This document shows, piece by piece, positions 1 through 8,098 of a stretch of 64,000 nt of DNA (positions within the stretch are counted from its first letter, which is position 1; every line of letters starts with the position of its first letter). The position numbers were made by a program, and so were the translations under genes. The stretch comes from Streptomyces sp. Edi2 (lineage in GTDB: Bacteria; Actinomycetota; Actinomycetes; Streptomycetales; Streptomycetaceae). A model generated the notes under the pieces. It was not told the origin of the DNA and searched no databases. It saw nothing but the letters and a program-made list of their open reading frames with translations. The stretch covers positions 4,613,501 to 4,677,500 of the forward strand of contig NZ_JBEJGX010000003.1 of assembly GCF_040253635.1 (NCBI RefSeq), in the 5' to 3' direction.

Positions 1-2
1 CT

Positions 3-1940
3 TCCGGCGGGAGCGGTGGCGAATGGGGTTGGTTCACTCCACCGGCGACGAAGTCCTCCGGAGAACAGCAGGAACGGCAAAACAGCCAGGACCGGCAGCA
101 GAACCAGGACGCCCAGGCAGAACCGGGCGACCGGAGTGAACACCACGACCACGGCGATCCCAGAGACCACAGAGACCACCACGAGTGGAACGAGAGAGAG
201 GAACGGAACGACCGGGAACAGATACCCAGTCGGCCGGTCAACCCGATCCGGCCGGTAGGCACTGCCGCCGCGCGCGAGCGGGAGACGGAGCCGTCGCAGG
301 CACCTCCGCCGCGACACGAAGCGGGCCCGCCGCCCGTGGCAGCCGGCTACCCCGAGCAGCCCTTTCCGGCCGGCTACCCCGCGCAGCCCTTCCCGGCCGG
401 CTACCCCGCGCAGCCCTTCCCGGCCGCCTATCCCGAGCAGTCCACTGCAGCCCCAGAAGACCCTGCAGCACCAGAAAGCGCCGCGCCGGCCCCCGCCCCG
501 CCACGCCGCGAGGCCGAGCCCGCCTGGGGTGGCGAGCCGCCCATGGAGCGCCGGCCGGTCTGGGAGCGCGTACCCGCCCGGGGCCGGGAACCCGAGCCCG
601 TACACGAAACGGCGCGCGCCATGGGAGCGCCCGCGGGAGGCACCCTCACCGGTGGCGCGCCCGCTGCGGCACCGGCGCCCCAGAACGAGGCCCCCGCCGC
701 CGCGCCCTCTGCCTTCACCCCCAAGGCGCGTCCCGCGGCCCCCGCCCCGGCGCCCTCTCTCGACGCCCTGCAGGCCTCGGCCTCGTCCGCCACGCCCGCC
801 TCCCCCGATGCGATGCTCATCCGTCGCACCATGGCGGAAATCGAGCCTGTGGCCGACAAGGTCACCTCGTACTTCTACGCGCTGCTCTTCGTCCAGTACC
901 CCGATCTGCGGGCGCTGTTCCCCGCATCGATGGACACCCAGCGCGACCGGCTCTTCAAGGCGCTGCTCACCGCCGTCCAGCATGTCGACAACGCCGAGGT
1001 GCTCACCGCCTACCTGGCGAACCTCGGTCGCGGTCACCGCAAGTACGGCACCCAGCCCGATCACTACCCGGCCGTCGGTGAATGCCTGCTCAACGCGCTC
1101 GCACGCTATGCGACGTCCAGTTGGGGGCCTGAGACGCAGGCCGCGTGGGTACGGGCCTACACCGCGATCTCGCAGATCATGATCGATGCAGCGGCCGAGG
1201 ACGAGGCCGTGGCGCCTGCCTGGTGGCAGGCCGAGGTCGTCTCGCACGAGCTGCGGACGCCCGATATCGCGGTGGTGCTGGTCCGTCCTGACCAGCCCTA
1301 CCCGTTCCTCGCGGGGCAGTACGCGAGCGTGGAAACCCCCTGGTGGCCACGGGTCTGGCGGCACTACTCCTTCGCTTCCGCACCCCGCTCCGACGGTCTG
1401 CTCTCCTTCCACGTCAAGGCGGTCCCGGCGGGCTGGGTCTCCAACGCCATGGTCCACCGCGCCCGCCCCGGCGATGTCATCCGGATCGGTGCTCCCGGCG
1501 GCTCGATGACCGTCGACCACAGCAAGCGCAGCGGTCTGCTGTGCGTCGGCGGCGGCACCGGCATCGCCCCCATCAGGGCGCTGGTCGAGGACGTCGCAGA
1601 ACACGGTGTCCGGCGCCCCGTCGAGGTCTTCTACGGTGCCCGCAGCGACCACGACCTCTACGACCTCGACACCATGCTGCAGCTGGAACAGACCCACCCG
1701 TGGCTCTCCGTGCGCCCGGTCGTCGCCAGCGGACCGGCGGCCCGCGGCGGAACGAGCAGCGAGAGGGGGCAATTGCCTGAGGCGGTCCGGCAATACGGTC
1801 CTTTCCGGGAATACGACGCTTATCTTTCCGGGCCGCCAGGGTTGATCCGCAGCGGTGTGGACGCTTTGGTAGGGGTCGGCATTCCGACCGAGCGCATACG
1901 GCACGACTCCGTGGAAGAGCTGGTCACGGCGGGAGATTGA
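3..1940 (+). CDS. Globin / ferredoxin-NADP reductase-type fusion (flavohaemoprotein-like), 5' end outside the window
   Basis: The frame is open from the first bases with no stop, so the start lies upstream of the window; 645 residues are visible. The first 270 or so are low complexity: a Gln/Asp/His/Arg-rich stretch, three 27-bp repeats encoding a nine-residue Ala-Gly-Tyr-Pro unit (342-422), then Ala/Pro-rich sequence. The globin domain begins near visible residue 271 (MLIRRT) and carries a Tyr in the B-helix region (TSYFYALLF) and the likely proximal haem His in GRGHRKYG. The reductase half has an FAD-binding motif (RHYSFAS) and an NAD(P)-binding loop (GGGTGIAP). Flavohaemoproteins of this design detoxify nitric oxide or act in oxygen and redox chemistry. 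The activity is inferred from domains. The long disordered leader is unusual, since classical Hmp proteins begin directly with the globin. Confidence 0.88.
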   Translation, partial: SGGSGGEWGWFTPPATKSSGEQQERQNSQDRQQNQDAQAEPGDRSEHHDHGDPRDHRDHHEWNEREERNDREQIPSRPVNPIRPVGTAAARERETEPSQAPPPRHEAGPPPVAAGYPEQPFPAGYPAQPFPAGYPAQPFPAAYPEQSTAAPEDPAAPESAAPAPAPPRREAEPAWGGEPPMERRPVWERVPARGREPEPVHETARAMGAPAGGTLTGGAPAAAPAPQNEAPAAAPSAFTPKARPAAPAPAPSLDALQASASSATPASPDAMLIRRTMAEIEPVADKVTSYFYALLFVQYPDLRALFPASMDTQRDRLFKALLTAVQHVDNAEVLTAYLANLGRGHRKYGTQPDHYPAVGECLLNALARYATSSWGPETQAAWVRAYTAISQIMIDAAAEDEAVAPAWWQAEVVSHELRTPDIAVVLVRPDQPYPFLAGQYASVETPWWPRVWRHYSFASAPRSDGLLSFHVKAVPAGWVSNAMVHRARPGDVIRIGAPGGSMTVDHSKRSGLLCVGGGTGIAPIRALVEDVAEHGVRRPVEVFYGARSDHDLYDLDTMLQLEQTHPWLSVRPVVASGPAARGGTSSERGQLPEAVRQYGPFREYDAYLSGPPGLIRSGVDALVGVGIPTERIRHDSVEELVTAGD

Positions 1941-1989
1941 GGTCTTGGCAGCACAGGTCGAACACGGTCCGACAGGGGAGGGGTGGGGC

Positions 1990-2949
1990 ATGCCACGGCA
2001 AGAGCGCCCCGGGAGCGACGGCGAGCACCTGGTGCAGCAGCGGCTCGGTACGACCAAGCGGGCCGACCGTTTCTACGATGACCAGGTCCTGGACCATCTC
2101 AACGTCCGGATGCAGGAGTTCGTGGCCCGGCAGGAGATGTTCTTCCTGTCCACGGCCGACCGGCACGGCGAATGCGATGCCACGTTCCGGGCCGGGCCGG
2201 CGGGCTTCGTCCAGGTATTGGACGCCCGGACGCTGGCATACCCGGAATACCGCGGCAACGGTGTCATGGCGTCCATCGGCAACATCTCGGAGAACCCGCG
2301 CCTGGGCATCTTGATGGTCGACTTCACCCGTGACCGCATCGGGCTGCACGTCAACGGCCGGGCACGCGTCGTCATGGACGAGGACATGCGGCTGCAGCAC
2401 CCCGGTCTGCCGGTCGACCCAGTCCCGGGCCGACGTGCCCAACTGTGGGTCACCGTTGAGGTCGAAGAGGCGTACATCCACTGCGCCAAGCACATTCCGC
2501 ATCTGCAGAAGGTCCCGGCGCAGCAGCGCGGAGCGCGAGCCTGGGGCACCGACGACGCCAAGCGCAAGGGTGGCGACTTCTTCGGCGCGGCGGTGGAGGC
2601 AGATCAGCGGCCGCCCTTCCGGCGCGCCGAGCGCAGGAACGAGCACCTTCGGGGCGGACTGCACGAGGACACCGACGACGCGCTGTACCAAGCGGCGGCC
2701 CCGGCGTACGGCAGTGGTCCGGCACACGGAAGCGAACCGGTGCCCGGGGGCTCCTCGCCTACGGCCTCAGGTGCCGGTCCGGCGGCGTATCCGGGCGCGC
2801 CCCGTGACCTTGGCCGGGACGACTTCGTGGAGGAGCTGAACGCCGAGTTCCTTGACCGGGTCGAGCGGGTGCTCGCCCGCGCCCAGCCCCGTCGGCCCGC
2901 GGAGGACGGTCCGGAATTCCGCGGATGGTTCGACCGGCGCGACGGCTGA
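1990..2949 (+). CDS. Pyridoxamine 5'-phosphate oxidase-fold (FMN-binding split barrel) protein
   Basis: The 319-residue protein has a split-barrel domain at about residues 45-165 (MFFLSTAD, then DFTRDRIGLHVNGRARVV), typical of PPOX-fold proteins that bind FMN or F420. The C-terminal third is Ala/Gly/Pro-rich and probably disordered, ending in a short helical segment. I chose the ATG because a purine-rich GGGGAGGGG lies just upstream; an in-frame TTG at 1945 would add 15 residues. The gene follows the globin-reductase by about 50 bases on the same strand, which suggests co-expression and a redox role. The substrate cannot be told from sequence, and true PdxH function is unlikely given the divergent termini. 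Confidence 0.8.
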   Translation: MPRQERPGSDGEHLVQQRLGTTKRADRFYDDQVLDHLNVRMQEFVARQEMFFLSTADRHGECDATFRAGPAGFVQVLDARTLAYPEYRGNGVMASIGNISENPRLGILMVDFTRDRIGLHVNGRARVVMDEDMRLQHPGLPVDPVPGRRAQLWVTVEVEEAYIHCAKHIPHLQKVPAQQRGARAWGTDDAKRKGGDFFGAAVEADQRPPFRRAERRNEHLRGGLHEDTDDALYQAAAPAYGSGPAHGSEPVPGGSSPTASGAGPAAYPGAPRDLGRDDFVEELNAEFLDRVERVLARAQPRRPAEDGPEFRGWFDRRDG

Positions 2950-2983
2950 GACAGCCTGCCGGGGGGAGAGCGCGGGATACCGC

Positions 2984-3463
2984 TCAGCCCAGGTCCGGGG
3001 CGTGCATCGCCCGCACGCCCTCGATGTTGCCGTCGAGGTAATGCCGCAGCGACAGCGGCACGACCTCGACGGAGGCGATGCCGACACGGGTGAAGGGCAC
3101 CCGCACGATCTCGTACTCCCCGCAGGGGTCCTCGACCTCGGGGCCGTGCCGGCGGGAGACGTCCATCGAGTCGAGCCGGCAGACGAAGAAGTGCTGGACC
3201 TTCACGCCGTCCACCCCGCCGTCGCTGAAGTGCTCGACGGTGTCGACGAAGACCGGCACCACGTCCTTGATCTTCGCGCCCAGCTCTTCGTCCAGTTCGC
3301 GGTGGAGGGCGTCGATGACGGTGGCGTCCTCGGGCTCCACGCCACCGCCCGGAGTGATCCAGTACGGGGCCCTGCCCGGCTTGGTGCGCTTGATCAGAAC
3401 CAGGTCCGCGCCGTCGAGCAGAATCGCGCGGGCGGTGCGTTTGACGACTGGCCGTACGTTCAT
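2984..3463 (-). CDS. NUDIX hydrolase
   Basis: The 159-residue protein has a Nudix box starting near residue 38: GGGVEPED, then ALHRELDEELG, with the REXXEE core that binds the catalytic metal. Nudix enzymes hydrolyse nucleoside diphosphates linked to another moiety. The PYWITPGGGVEPED context is common in small actinobacterial housekeeping Nudix proteins. The gene converges on the PPOX-fold gene and shares its strand with the LysR regulator upstream. The substrate is not predictable from the sequence. Confidence 0.87.
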   Translation of the reverse strand: MNVRPVVKRTARAILLDGADLVLIKRTKPGRAPYWITPGGGVEPEDATVIDALHRELDEELGAKIKDVVPVFVDTVEHFSDGGVDGVKVQHFFVCRLDSMDVSRRHGPEVEDPCGEYEIVRVPFTRVGIASVEVVPLSLRHYLDGNIEGVRAMHAPDLG

Positions 3464-3511
3464 AGGGGACAGATGCCGCAGTCACGGCCCGGTGAAACCC
3501 ACGCCCCTCGG

Positions 3512-4408
3512 TCACCAGTCGACAGCGGTGCGCAGCAGCCACTCATGCGCCCGGGCTATGTGCGGAAGGCCGAGTGTCCCGGTCCGTACGGTCAAGAAGT
3601 ACGTCCGCAGCGGGGGCACCGGCGGGTCGAGCAGGGCCACGACCTCGCCGCTGTCCAGGGCGCCGGCGCACAGATAGCGCGGCAGCACCGCGAGTCCCAC
3701 ACCGGCCGTCACGCAGGACAGCACCGCCCGGAGGTCAGCAGCGATCACGGCGGCGGAGGCGGCGGGCTTGGCGTCGAAGACCGCGGACCAGTAACGGGTG
3801 ATCAGCGGCAGGCTTTCGTGGACCTCGACGAGCGGTACGGGGTCCAGCACGCGGACTCCCCCGGCCTGCAGCACGGCGCTCCCGCCCAGCTCGGACGCCC
3901 AGTGCGGTGCCGCGATCAGTACATGTTCCTCGTCGCAGAGCGGGGTGGCAGTGAGCAGCCCGCCGCGCGGCCGGGTGGTGGTGACGGCCAGGTCGTGGTG
4001 GCCGGCTGCCAGGCCGGTCAGCAACTCCTCCGCGGGGCCGAAGACGGTACGTATGGACAGGCCCTGGGCGATCAGTGGGGTAAGTGCCGGGAGCGCGCGC
4101 TCGGCAAGGAACTCCGGGGGCCCTGCGAGATGGAGGGTGCGGGTCACGGAGTCGCGGTCCAGGCCGGCCTCTGTGATCTCGGTGAGCGCGTCCAGGTGCG
4201 GTGCCACTTTGTGGGCGAGTTCATCGCCGATGGTGGTGGGGGCGACGCCACGGGCGTAGCGGAGAAAGAGGGGGCGGCCCAACTGGCGTTCCAGGGCCCG
4301 GATCTGGCTGGTCACCGCGGGCTGGGAGAGGCCGAGTAATGCCGCGGCACGGGTGAAGGAACCGGCCCGGTGCACGGTGACGAAGGTGCGCAGCAGAGCC
4401 AGATCCAT
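3512..4408 (-). CDS. LysR-family transcriptional regulator containing a TTA codon
   Basis: The 298-residue protein begins MDLALLRTFVTVH and has a LysR winged helix (SFTRAAALLGLSQPAVTSQIRALE) at residues 15-40, followed by a substrate-binding domain. The ATG is preceded by a strong AGGAGG; an earlier in-frame start would add 14 residues without that site. Codon 24 (complement of 4337-4339) is TTA, the leucine codon read in Streptomyces only by the bldA tRNA. Translation may therefore be developmentally gated. I found no other TTA codon in the genes of this window when reading by eye. The target is unknown, and no obviously related gene is divergent from it: the upstream region leads into a parS pair instead. 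Confidence 0.88.
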   Translation of the reverse strand: MDLALLRTFVTVHRAGSFTRAAALLGLSQPAVTSQIRALERQLGRPLFLRYARGVAPTTIGDELAHKVAPHLDALTEITEAGLDRDSVTRTLHLAGPPEFLAERALPALTPLIAQGLSIRTVFGPAEELLTGLAAGHHDLAVTTTRPRGGLLTATPLCDEEHVLIAAPHWASELGGSAVLQAGGVRVLDPVPLVEVHESLPLITRYWSAVFDAKPAASAAVIAADLRAVLSCVTAGVGLAVLPRYLCAGALDSGEVVALLDPPVPPLRTYFLTVRTGTLGLPHIARAHEWLLRTAVDW

Positions 4409-4530
4409 CGCGTACCTCCTGCGCCTCTCGGAAGCCTGGTCGCGGGCCAACTATAAATTTGTCGATAGGGCTGTGCCGCTAGCGTGATTGGACAATGACG
4501 CTCAGTCAACTAGCCTTGTTCGAGCGGTTC

Positions 4531-4544
4531 GTTTCACGTGGAAC
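4531..4544. other. parS-like site (one mismatch)
   Basis: The sequence GTTTCACGTGGAAC differs by one base from the 14-bp Streptomyces parS palindrome GTTTCACGTGAAAC, to which ParB binds. It lies five bases from a perfect copy, in the non-coding gap upstream of the LysR gene. Confidence 0.8.
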
Positions 4545-4549
4545 ATTTC

Positions 4550-4563
4550 GTTTCACGTGAAAC
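4550..4563. other. parS centromere site (perfect)
   Basis: This is a perfect GTTTCACGTGAAAC palindrome. ParB nucleates on such sites, which cluster around oriC in Streptomyces and direct chromosome segregation during sporulation. It is 19 bases centre-to-centre from the mismatched copy, making a tandem pair. The rest of the 4409-4718 gap contains no gene that I can support. Confidence 0.92.
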
Positions 4564-4718
4564 GCGTGGACTCGGGGCCATGGGGAACCGCAGGCCGGCA
4601 GGGTGACGAGGGGGGATGCCCTGCCGGCCCACTTCATGCCGCTTCCTTGCCTCGGGCCGTGGCGCGCCCCGCTTGTTCGACGCGTTCCGCGGCTTCGGGG
4701 GGCACCCCAGCCGTCCGG

Positions 4719-5846
4719 TCAGTTCTGCGCGGCCGCGTCCAGTGCCCGGATGACATCCGCGACCAGATCCTCCGGCTCCTCGATGCCGACCGAGAAGCGG
4801 ATAAAGCCCTCCGGCACGGCATCGCCGCCCCAGCGGGCCCGTCGCTCGGCGCTGGACCGTACGCCACCGAAACTTGTCGCATCGTCCACCAGGGCCAGTG
4901 CCGCCAGGAACCGCTCTGCGTGGGCCTTGTCGGGCAGGACGAAGGACACCACGGAGCCGAAGCGGCCCGGGCGCATCTGCCGGGCGGCAAGTTCGTGGGA
5001 CGGATCGGACGGGAGGCCCGGGTGGCGCAGGCCGGTGACCTCGGGGCGGTCGGCCAGCGCCGCGGCCAGGGCCAGGGCGCCCTCCGACTGCTGGCGCACT
5101 CTCAGCGCGAGGGTGGCCAGCGAACGATGCGCGAGCCAGCTCTCCATCGGGCCAGGGATCGCGCCCACTGTCTTGCGCCACAGCCGTACGGAATCGGCCA
5201 GCGCGGGATCACGGGTGCTGGCGTACCCGAGGAGGACGTCGCCGTGGCCGGTCAGTGCCTTGGTGCCGCTGGCGACCGAGAAGTCCGCGCCGAGGTCGAG
5301 CGGCCGCTGGCCGAGCGGGGTGGCGAGGGTGTTGTCGACGGCCACCAGCGCGCCGCGCCGGTGTGCTTCGTCGGCCAGCCGCCGGATGTCGCAGACATCG
5401 AGGCCGGGGTTGGAGGGCGTTTCGATCCACAGCAGACGGGCGCCGTCCAGCGCGTCGAGCTGTGTGTTGTGTGCGGTCGGAGCGGTACGGACCTCGATGC
5501 CGTAGCTCTCCAGACGCGTGCGGACGGCCGGCAGCAGCTGGTATCCGTCGCTGGGGAGCACCACGGTGTCGCCGGTGCGCAGCTGGGAGAAGAGGACCGC
5601 GGTGATCGCTGCCATCCCGGAGGCGAACGCAACGGTATGAGCGCTTTCGTCCGGTGACTCGAGCTCGCCGACGGCCTGTTCCAGACGGGTCCAGGTCGGG
5701 TTGGCGTCGCGGCCGTAGGTGTACGGGCCGACGGCATCGCCGGGGAGGTGATAGTGCGCCGCGAACACCGGCCCCGGGAGGGTCGGCGCATAGGCCTCGG
5801 GCTCCGGAAGCCCGGCGCGTACGGCGCGGGTGCCGTCGCCGGTCAT
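4719..5846 (-). CDS. Cys/Met-metabolism PLP-dependent enzyme (cystathionine gamma-lyase type)
   Basis: The 375-residue protein belongs to the Cys/Met metabolism PLP family. The Schiff-base lysine is Lys196 in SGTKALTGHGD, with upstream motifs YTYGRDANPTWTRLE and FASGMAAI, and Asp171 in VAVDNTLATP. Family members cleave or form C-S bonds in transsulfuration; lyase versus synthase cannot be fixed from sequence, though actinobacterial relatives of this length are usually called cystathionine gamma-lyase. The ATG overlaps the stop codon of the phosphatase gene by four bases, so the two are translationally coupled. Confidence 0.87.
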   Translation of the reverse strand: MTGDGTRAVRAGLPEPEAYAPTLPGPVFAAHYHLPGDAVGPYTYGRDANPTWTRLEQAVGELESPDESAHTVAFASGMAAITAVLFSQLRTGDTVVLPSDGYQLLPAVRTRLESYGIEVRTAPTAHNTQLDALDGARLLWIETPSNPGLDVCDIRRLADEAHRRGALVAVDNTLATPLGQRPLDLGADFSVASGTKALTGHGDVLLGYASTRDPALADSVRLWRKTVGAIPGPMESWLAHRSLATLALRVRQQSEGALALAAALADRPEVTGLRHPGLPSDPSHELAARQMRPGRFGSVVSFVLPDKAHAERFLAALALVDDATSFGGVRSSAERRARWGGDAVPEGFIRFSVGIEEPEDLVADVIRALDAAAQN

Positions 5847-6496
5847 GCGCTCTCCTTTTCCTGCGGCTGGTGCGGCTGGTGCGGCTGGTGCGGCTGGTGC
5901 GGATGGCGAGGTTCCTGCGTCTGAGGCCGGCCGGTGTCATCCCCACGAGCGGGGTCGGTGGCCGCGGCACTGGCCATGATCGCGGCCCGTACCGCCACCA
6001 GCAGGCCGTCGCTCGCCGCCTCGATCATCTCCAGGCACTCCTCGAAACCGGCGATACCGCCGTAGTACGGATCGGGCACGTCGAGGTCGTCGACCGTGCC
6101 GAGGCCGGGCGGCGGTCCCGGGACCGCCGCCCCCGTGTCCGGCCCGTACGAGCGCAGCAGGTGGACCTTGGCGGCGTCCTGCGCGGTCGGGGCCAGGCCG
6201 CGCAGCTCGCGCAGATGGCCGGAGTCGAGCGCGATGACCAGGTCGAGGTGGTCGAACCAGGAGGTGTGGAACTGCCGGGCGGTGTGGCCGTGAACATAGC
6301 CGCCCGCGCGCAGCACCGCGTCCGTGCGCGGGTCGGCTCCCTCCCCCTCGTGCCAGCCGCCGGTCCCCGCGCTGCCGACCTCGACCAGGCCGTCGAGGCC
6401 GTCTTCCGCGAGGCGGGCGCGGAAGACGGCCTCCGCCATCGGCGACCGGCAGATGTTGCCGGTGCAGACGAAGCAGATACGGAAGGGGGTGGTCAC
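5843..6496 (-). CDS. ptpA: Low-molecular-weight protein-tyrosine phosphatase
   Basis: The N-terminal P-loop is FVCTGNICRSPMAEA with the CX5R catalytic motif, and the acid Asp sits in DVPDPYYGG, so both signatures of the low-molecular-weight PTP family are intact. It dephosphorylates protein tyrosine. The S. coelicolor enzyme PtpA influences antibiotic production, and I assign the symbol by similarity and neighbourhood only. The 217-residue protein is longer than the usual 155-165 residues because of a tail ending in Pro-His-Gln repeats. These are encoded by five tandem 9-bp units at 5862-5906. The gene is coupled to the downstream PLP enzyme. Confidence 0.9.
   Translation of the reverse strand: MTTPFRICFVCTGNICRSPMAEAVFRARLAEDGLDGLVEVGSAGTGGWHEGEGADPRTDAVLRAGGYVHGHTARQFHTSWFDHLDLVIALDSGHLRELRGLAPTAQDAAKVHLLRSYGPDTGAAVPGPPPGLGTVDDLDVPDPYYGGIAGFEECLEMIEAASDGLLVAVRAAIMASAAATDPARGDDTGRPQTQEPRHPHQPHQPHQPHQPQEKESA
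5862..5906. repeat. 9-bp tandem repeat, five units, coding
   Basis: Unit TGCGGCTGG is repeated four times, with a fifth unit TGCGGATGG. It encodes the Pro-His-Gln repeats at the phosphatase C-terminus. Confidence 0.95.
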
Positions 6497-6499
6497 GGA

Positions 6500-6877
6500 T
6501 CAGTCCTCGTCGGGAAGGATCACATGCATCGCCCAGGCGACGATGGAGATGATCACGCCGCCGAGCAGGGCCGTCCAGAAGCCGTCCACATGGAAGGCGA
6601 GGTCGGCCTTGTCGGCGAGCCAGGAGGTCAGCAGCAGCATCAGCGCGTTCACGACCAGCGTGATCAGGCCGAGCGTGAGGATGAACAAGGGGAAGGACAG
6701 CAGCTTCACCACGGGCTTGACCAGGAAATTGACCAGCCCGAAGATCAGCGCGACCAGGACCAGGGTGAGTATCTTGCGGCCGGTGTTCTCACCGGTGAGC
6801 GTGATGTCCTTGAGCAGCCAGATGGCCACGGCAAGCGCCGCGGCGTTGGCGATCGTCTTGACCAGAAAATGCTTCAT
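6500..6877 (-). CDS. Phage-holin-4-like small membrane protein
   Basis: The 125-residue protein is almost entirely hydrophobic, with four predicted transmembrane helices and the conserved LVNFLVKPVVKLLSFPLFILT region typical of the Phage_holin_4_2 (YvlD-type) family. These are chromosomal membrane proteins of unknown function despite the name. The gene ends three bases before the phosphatase starts, so it probably leads a three-gene operon with ptpA and the PLP lyase. Confidence 0.85.
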   Translation of the reverse strand: MKHFLVKTIANAAALAVAIWLLKDITLTGENTGRKILTLVLVALIFGLVNFLVKPVVKLLSFPLFILTLGLITLVVNALMLLLTSWLADKADLAFHVDGFWTALLGGVIISIVAWAMHVILPDED

Positions 6878-6925
6878 GGTGAGATCGTCGCAGACGAGTC
6901 TGAATCATCAGAGGGGACGATCGGC

Positions 6926-7243
6926 ATGAAGGCTTTCAGACTGGAAGAGCTGGAAGCGGAACGGGCCGCGAACGACGGCGCGTATCTGCAGTTCCTCCGG
7001 GAAAGGAACATGTCGGTCGGGCTCTACGCACTGGACGCCGGCAGCATCGATCCACAGCAGCCGCATGCCCAGGACGAGGTGTATCTCGTGGTCAGCGGCC
7101 GGGCGGCGATCACCGTCGGGACACAGACCCAGTCGGTGGCCCGGGGCAGCGTGGTCTATGTGCCCGCCGGGGTGCCCCACAAGTTCCACCACATCAGCGA
7201 GGACCTGCGGGTGATGGTGGTCTTCTCTCCTCCTGAGAGCTAA
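6926..7243 (+). CDS. Small single-domain cupin protein
   Basis: The 105-residue protein has both cupin motifs: PHAQDEVYLVVSGRAAI with His and Glu, and PAGVPHKFHH with the second His. It therefore has a likely metal-binding beta barrel. The ATG has GAGGGG ten bases upstream and the gene is divergent from the holin-like gene. No substrate can be inferred; single-domain cupins can be enzymes or binding proteins. Confidence 0.87.
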   Translation: MKAFRLEELEAERAANDGAYLQFLRERNMSVGLYALDAGSIDPQQPHAQDEVYLVVSGRAAITVGTQTQSVARGSVVYVPAGVPHKFHHISEDLRVMVVFSPPES

Positions 7244-7287
7244 GGGCCTGGCACCGGATCCCGTAGGGGAAGGGTCAGGGAAGGGCC

Positions 7288-7303
7288 GGGGCTGCGAAGC
7301 CCC
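7288..7303. terminator. Short GC hairpin downstream of the cupin gene
   Basis: GGGGCTGCGAAGCCCC folds as a six-base-pair stem with a GCGA loop about 45 bases after the cupin stop. There is no U tract, as is common for Streptomyces terminators. Confidence 0.45.
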
Positions 7304-7470
7304 CACGGCCGCGGTACGCGTCCTAGCATCGTTGGTGCAGGGGAGAACCGAAGGTGTGAGGCAACAGACAGGCCGCACGCGGACGGCATCACCACTGAGG
7401 CAACAGCGCAGCCGACGGATGGCGCGGTACGGACAGCGACAGCGCGACAGACAGAAAGCAGGGCAGAGCA

Positions 7471-7695
7471 GTGGCTGGTAAGGGGATACTCGCAGGACTT
7501 CCGTGGTGGGTCACCTGGGTCGTGGTGCCCGTCGTTCTGATCGTGGTCTTCGGCGGACTGATCACCACCGCGCTCGGCCTCCTGATCGGCTTGCTGTTCA
7601 AGGTCCTCATAGCGGCAGCCGTGATCGCCGGAGTCATCTACCTCGTCCGCAGGGCCAGCGGCTCGTCCTCGTCCTCGTCGAAGGGCGACTGGTAA
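7471..7695 (+). CDS. Small membrane protein (DUF5326-like)
   Basis: The 74-residue protein has two hydrophobic segments (residues about 10-32 and 36-60) and a Ser-rich tail ending KGDW. The GTG start gives MAGKGILAGLPWW, the usual beginning of this Streptomyces family. Its function is unknown. The preceding 227 bases hold only the hairpin noted above. Confidence 0.75.
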   Translation: MAGKGILAGLPWWVTWVVVPVVLIVVFGGLITTALGLLIGLLFKVLIAAAVIAGVIYLVRRASGSSSSSSKGDW

Positions 7696-7859
7696 GCGGC
7701 AGGGGCTGCCCGCCCGCCGGCCCCGTGCGCCGCAACGAGCGGACTCGGGCGTTCGGTATTGGCAATCGTGAACAGCGAATCCGTCTGCTGCCCTTGCCGG
7801 CACCCGGCTCCGGGCCGGATGCCGGCAAGAGGCCCTTCGGGTCTGCGAAGGCGGGGCGC

Positions 7860-8008
7860 GGCGGACCGGCGTAGGCGCTGCCGTCTACTTCGGCGTCCGC
7901 CGGGAGGGTGATGTCGGGGCGGGCGTGGTCACCCACGGCTGTAGCGGCAGCCGGTGGAGTCGTGGGCTGGGCTTCCGTGTCACCGCACCCGGCCACGCGA
8001 TCGGGCAA
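7860..8008 (-). pseudogene. Possible lipoprotein remnant
   Basis: Read on the minus strand, this stretch gives VAGCGDTEAQPTTPPAAAT followed by ARPDITLPADAEV. That resembles the lipobox cysteine and start of the mature region of actinobacterial lipoproteins. No signal peptide precedes it and the reading continues into unrelated Pro/Arg-rich sequence, so neither end looks intact. The match is by eye to a common pattern and could be coincidence. Confidence 0.28.
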
Positions 8009-8098
8009 TATCTGGTCGCACGGTTTGACGGAGCATCAAGCAGAGAGCGTCCAGCGCACCGTGCCGTCCAGCCGATACCCCCCTTTTCCGTGTGATCT

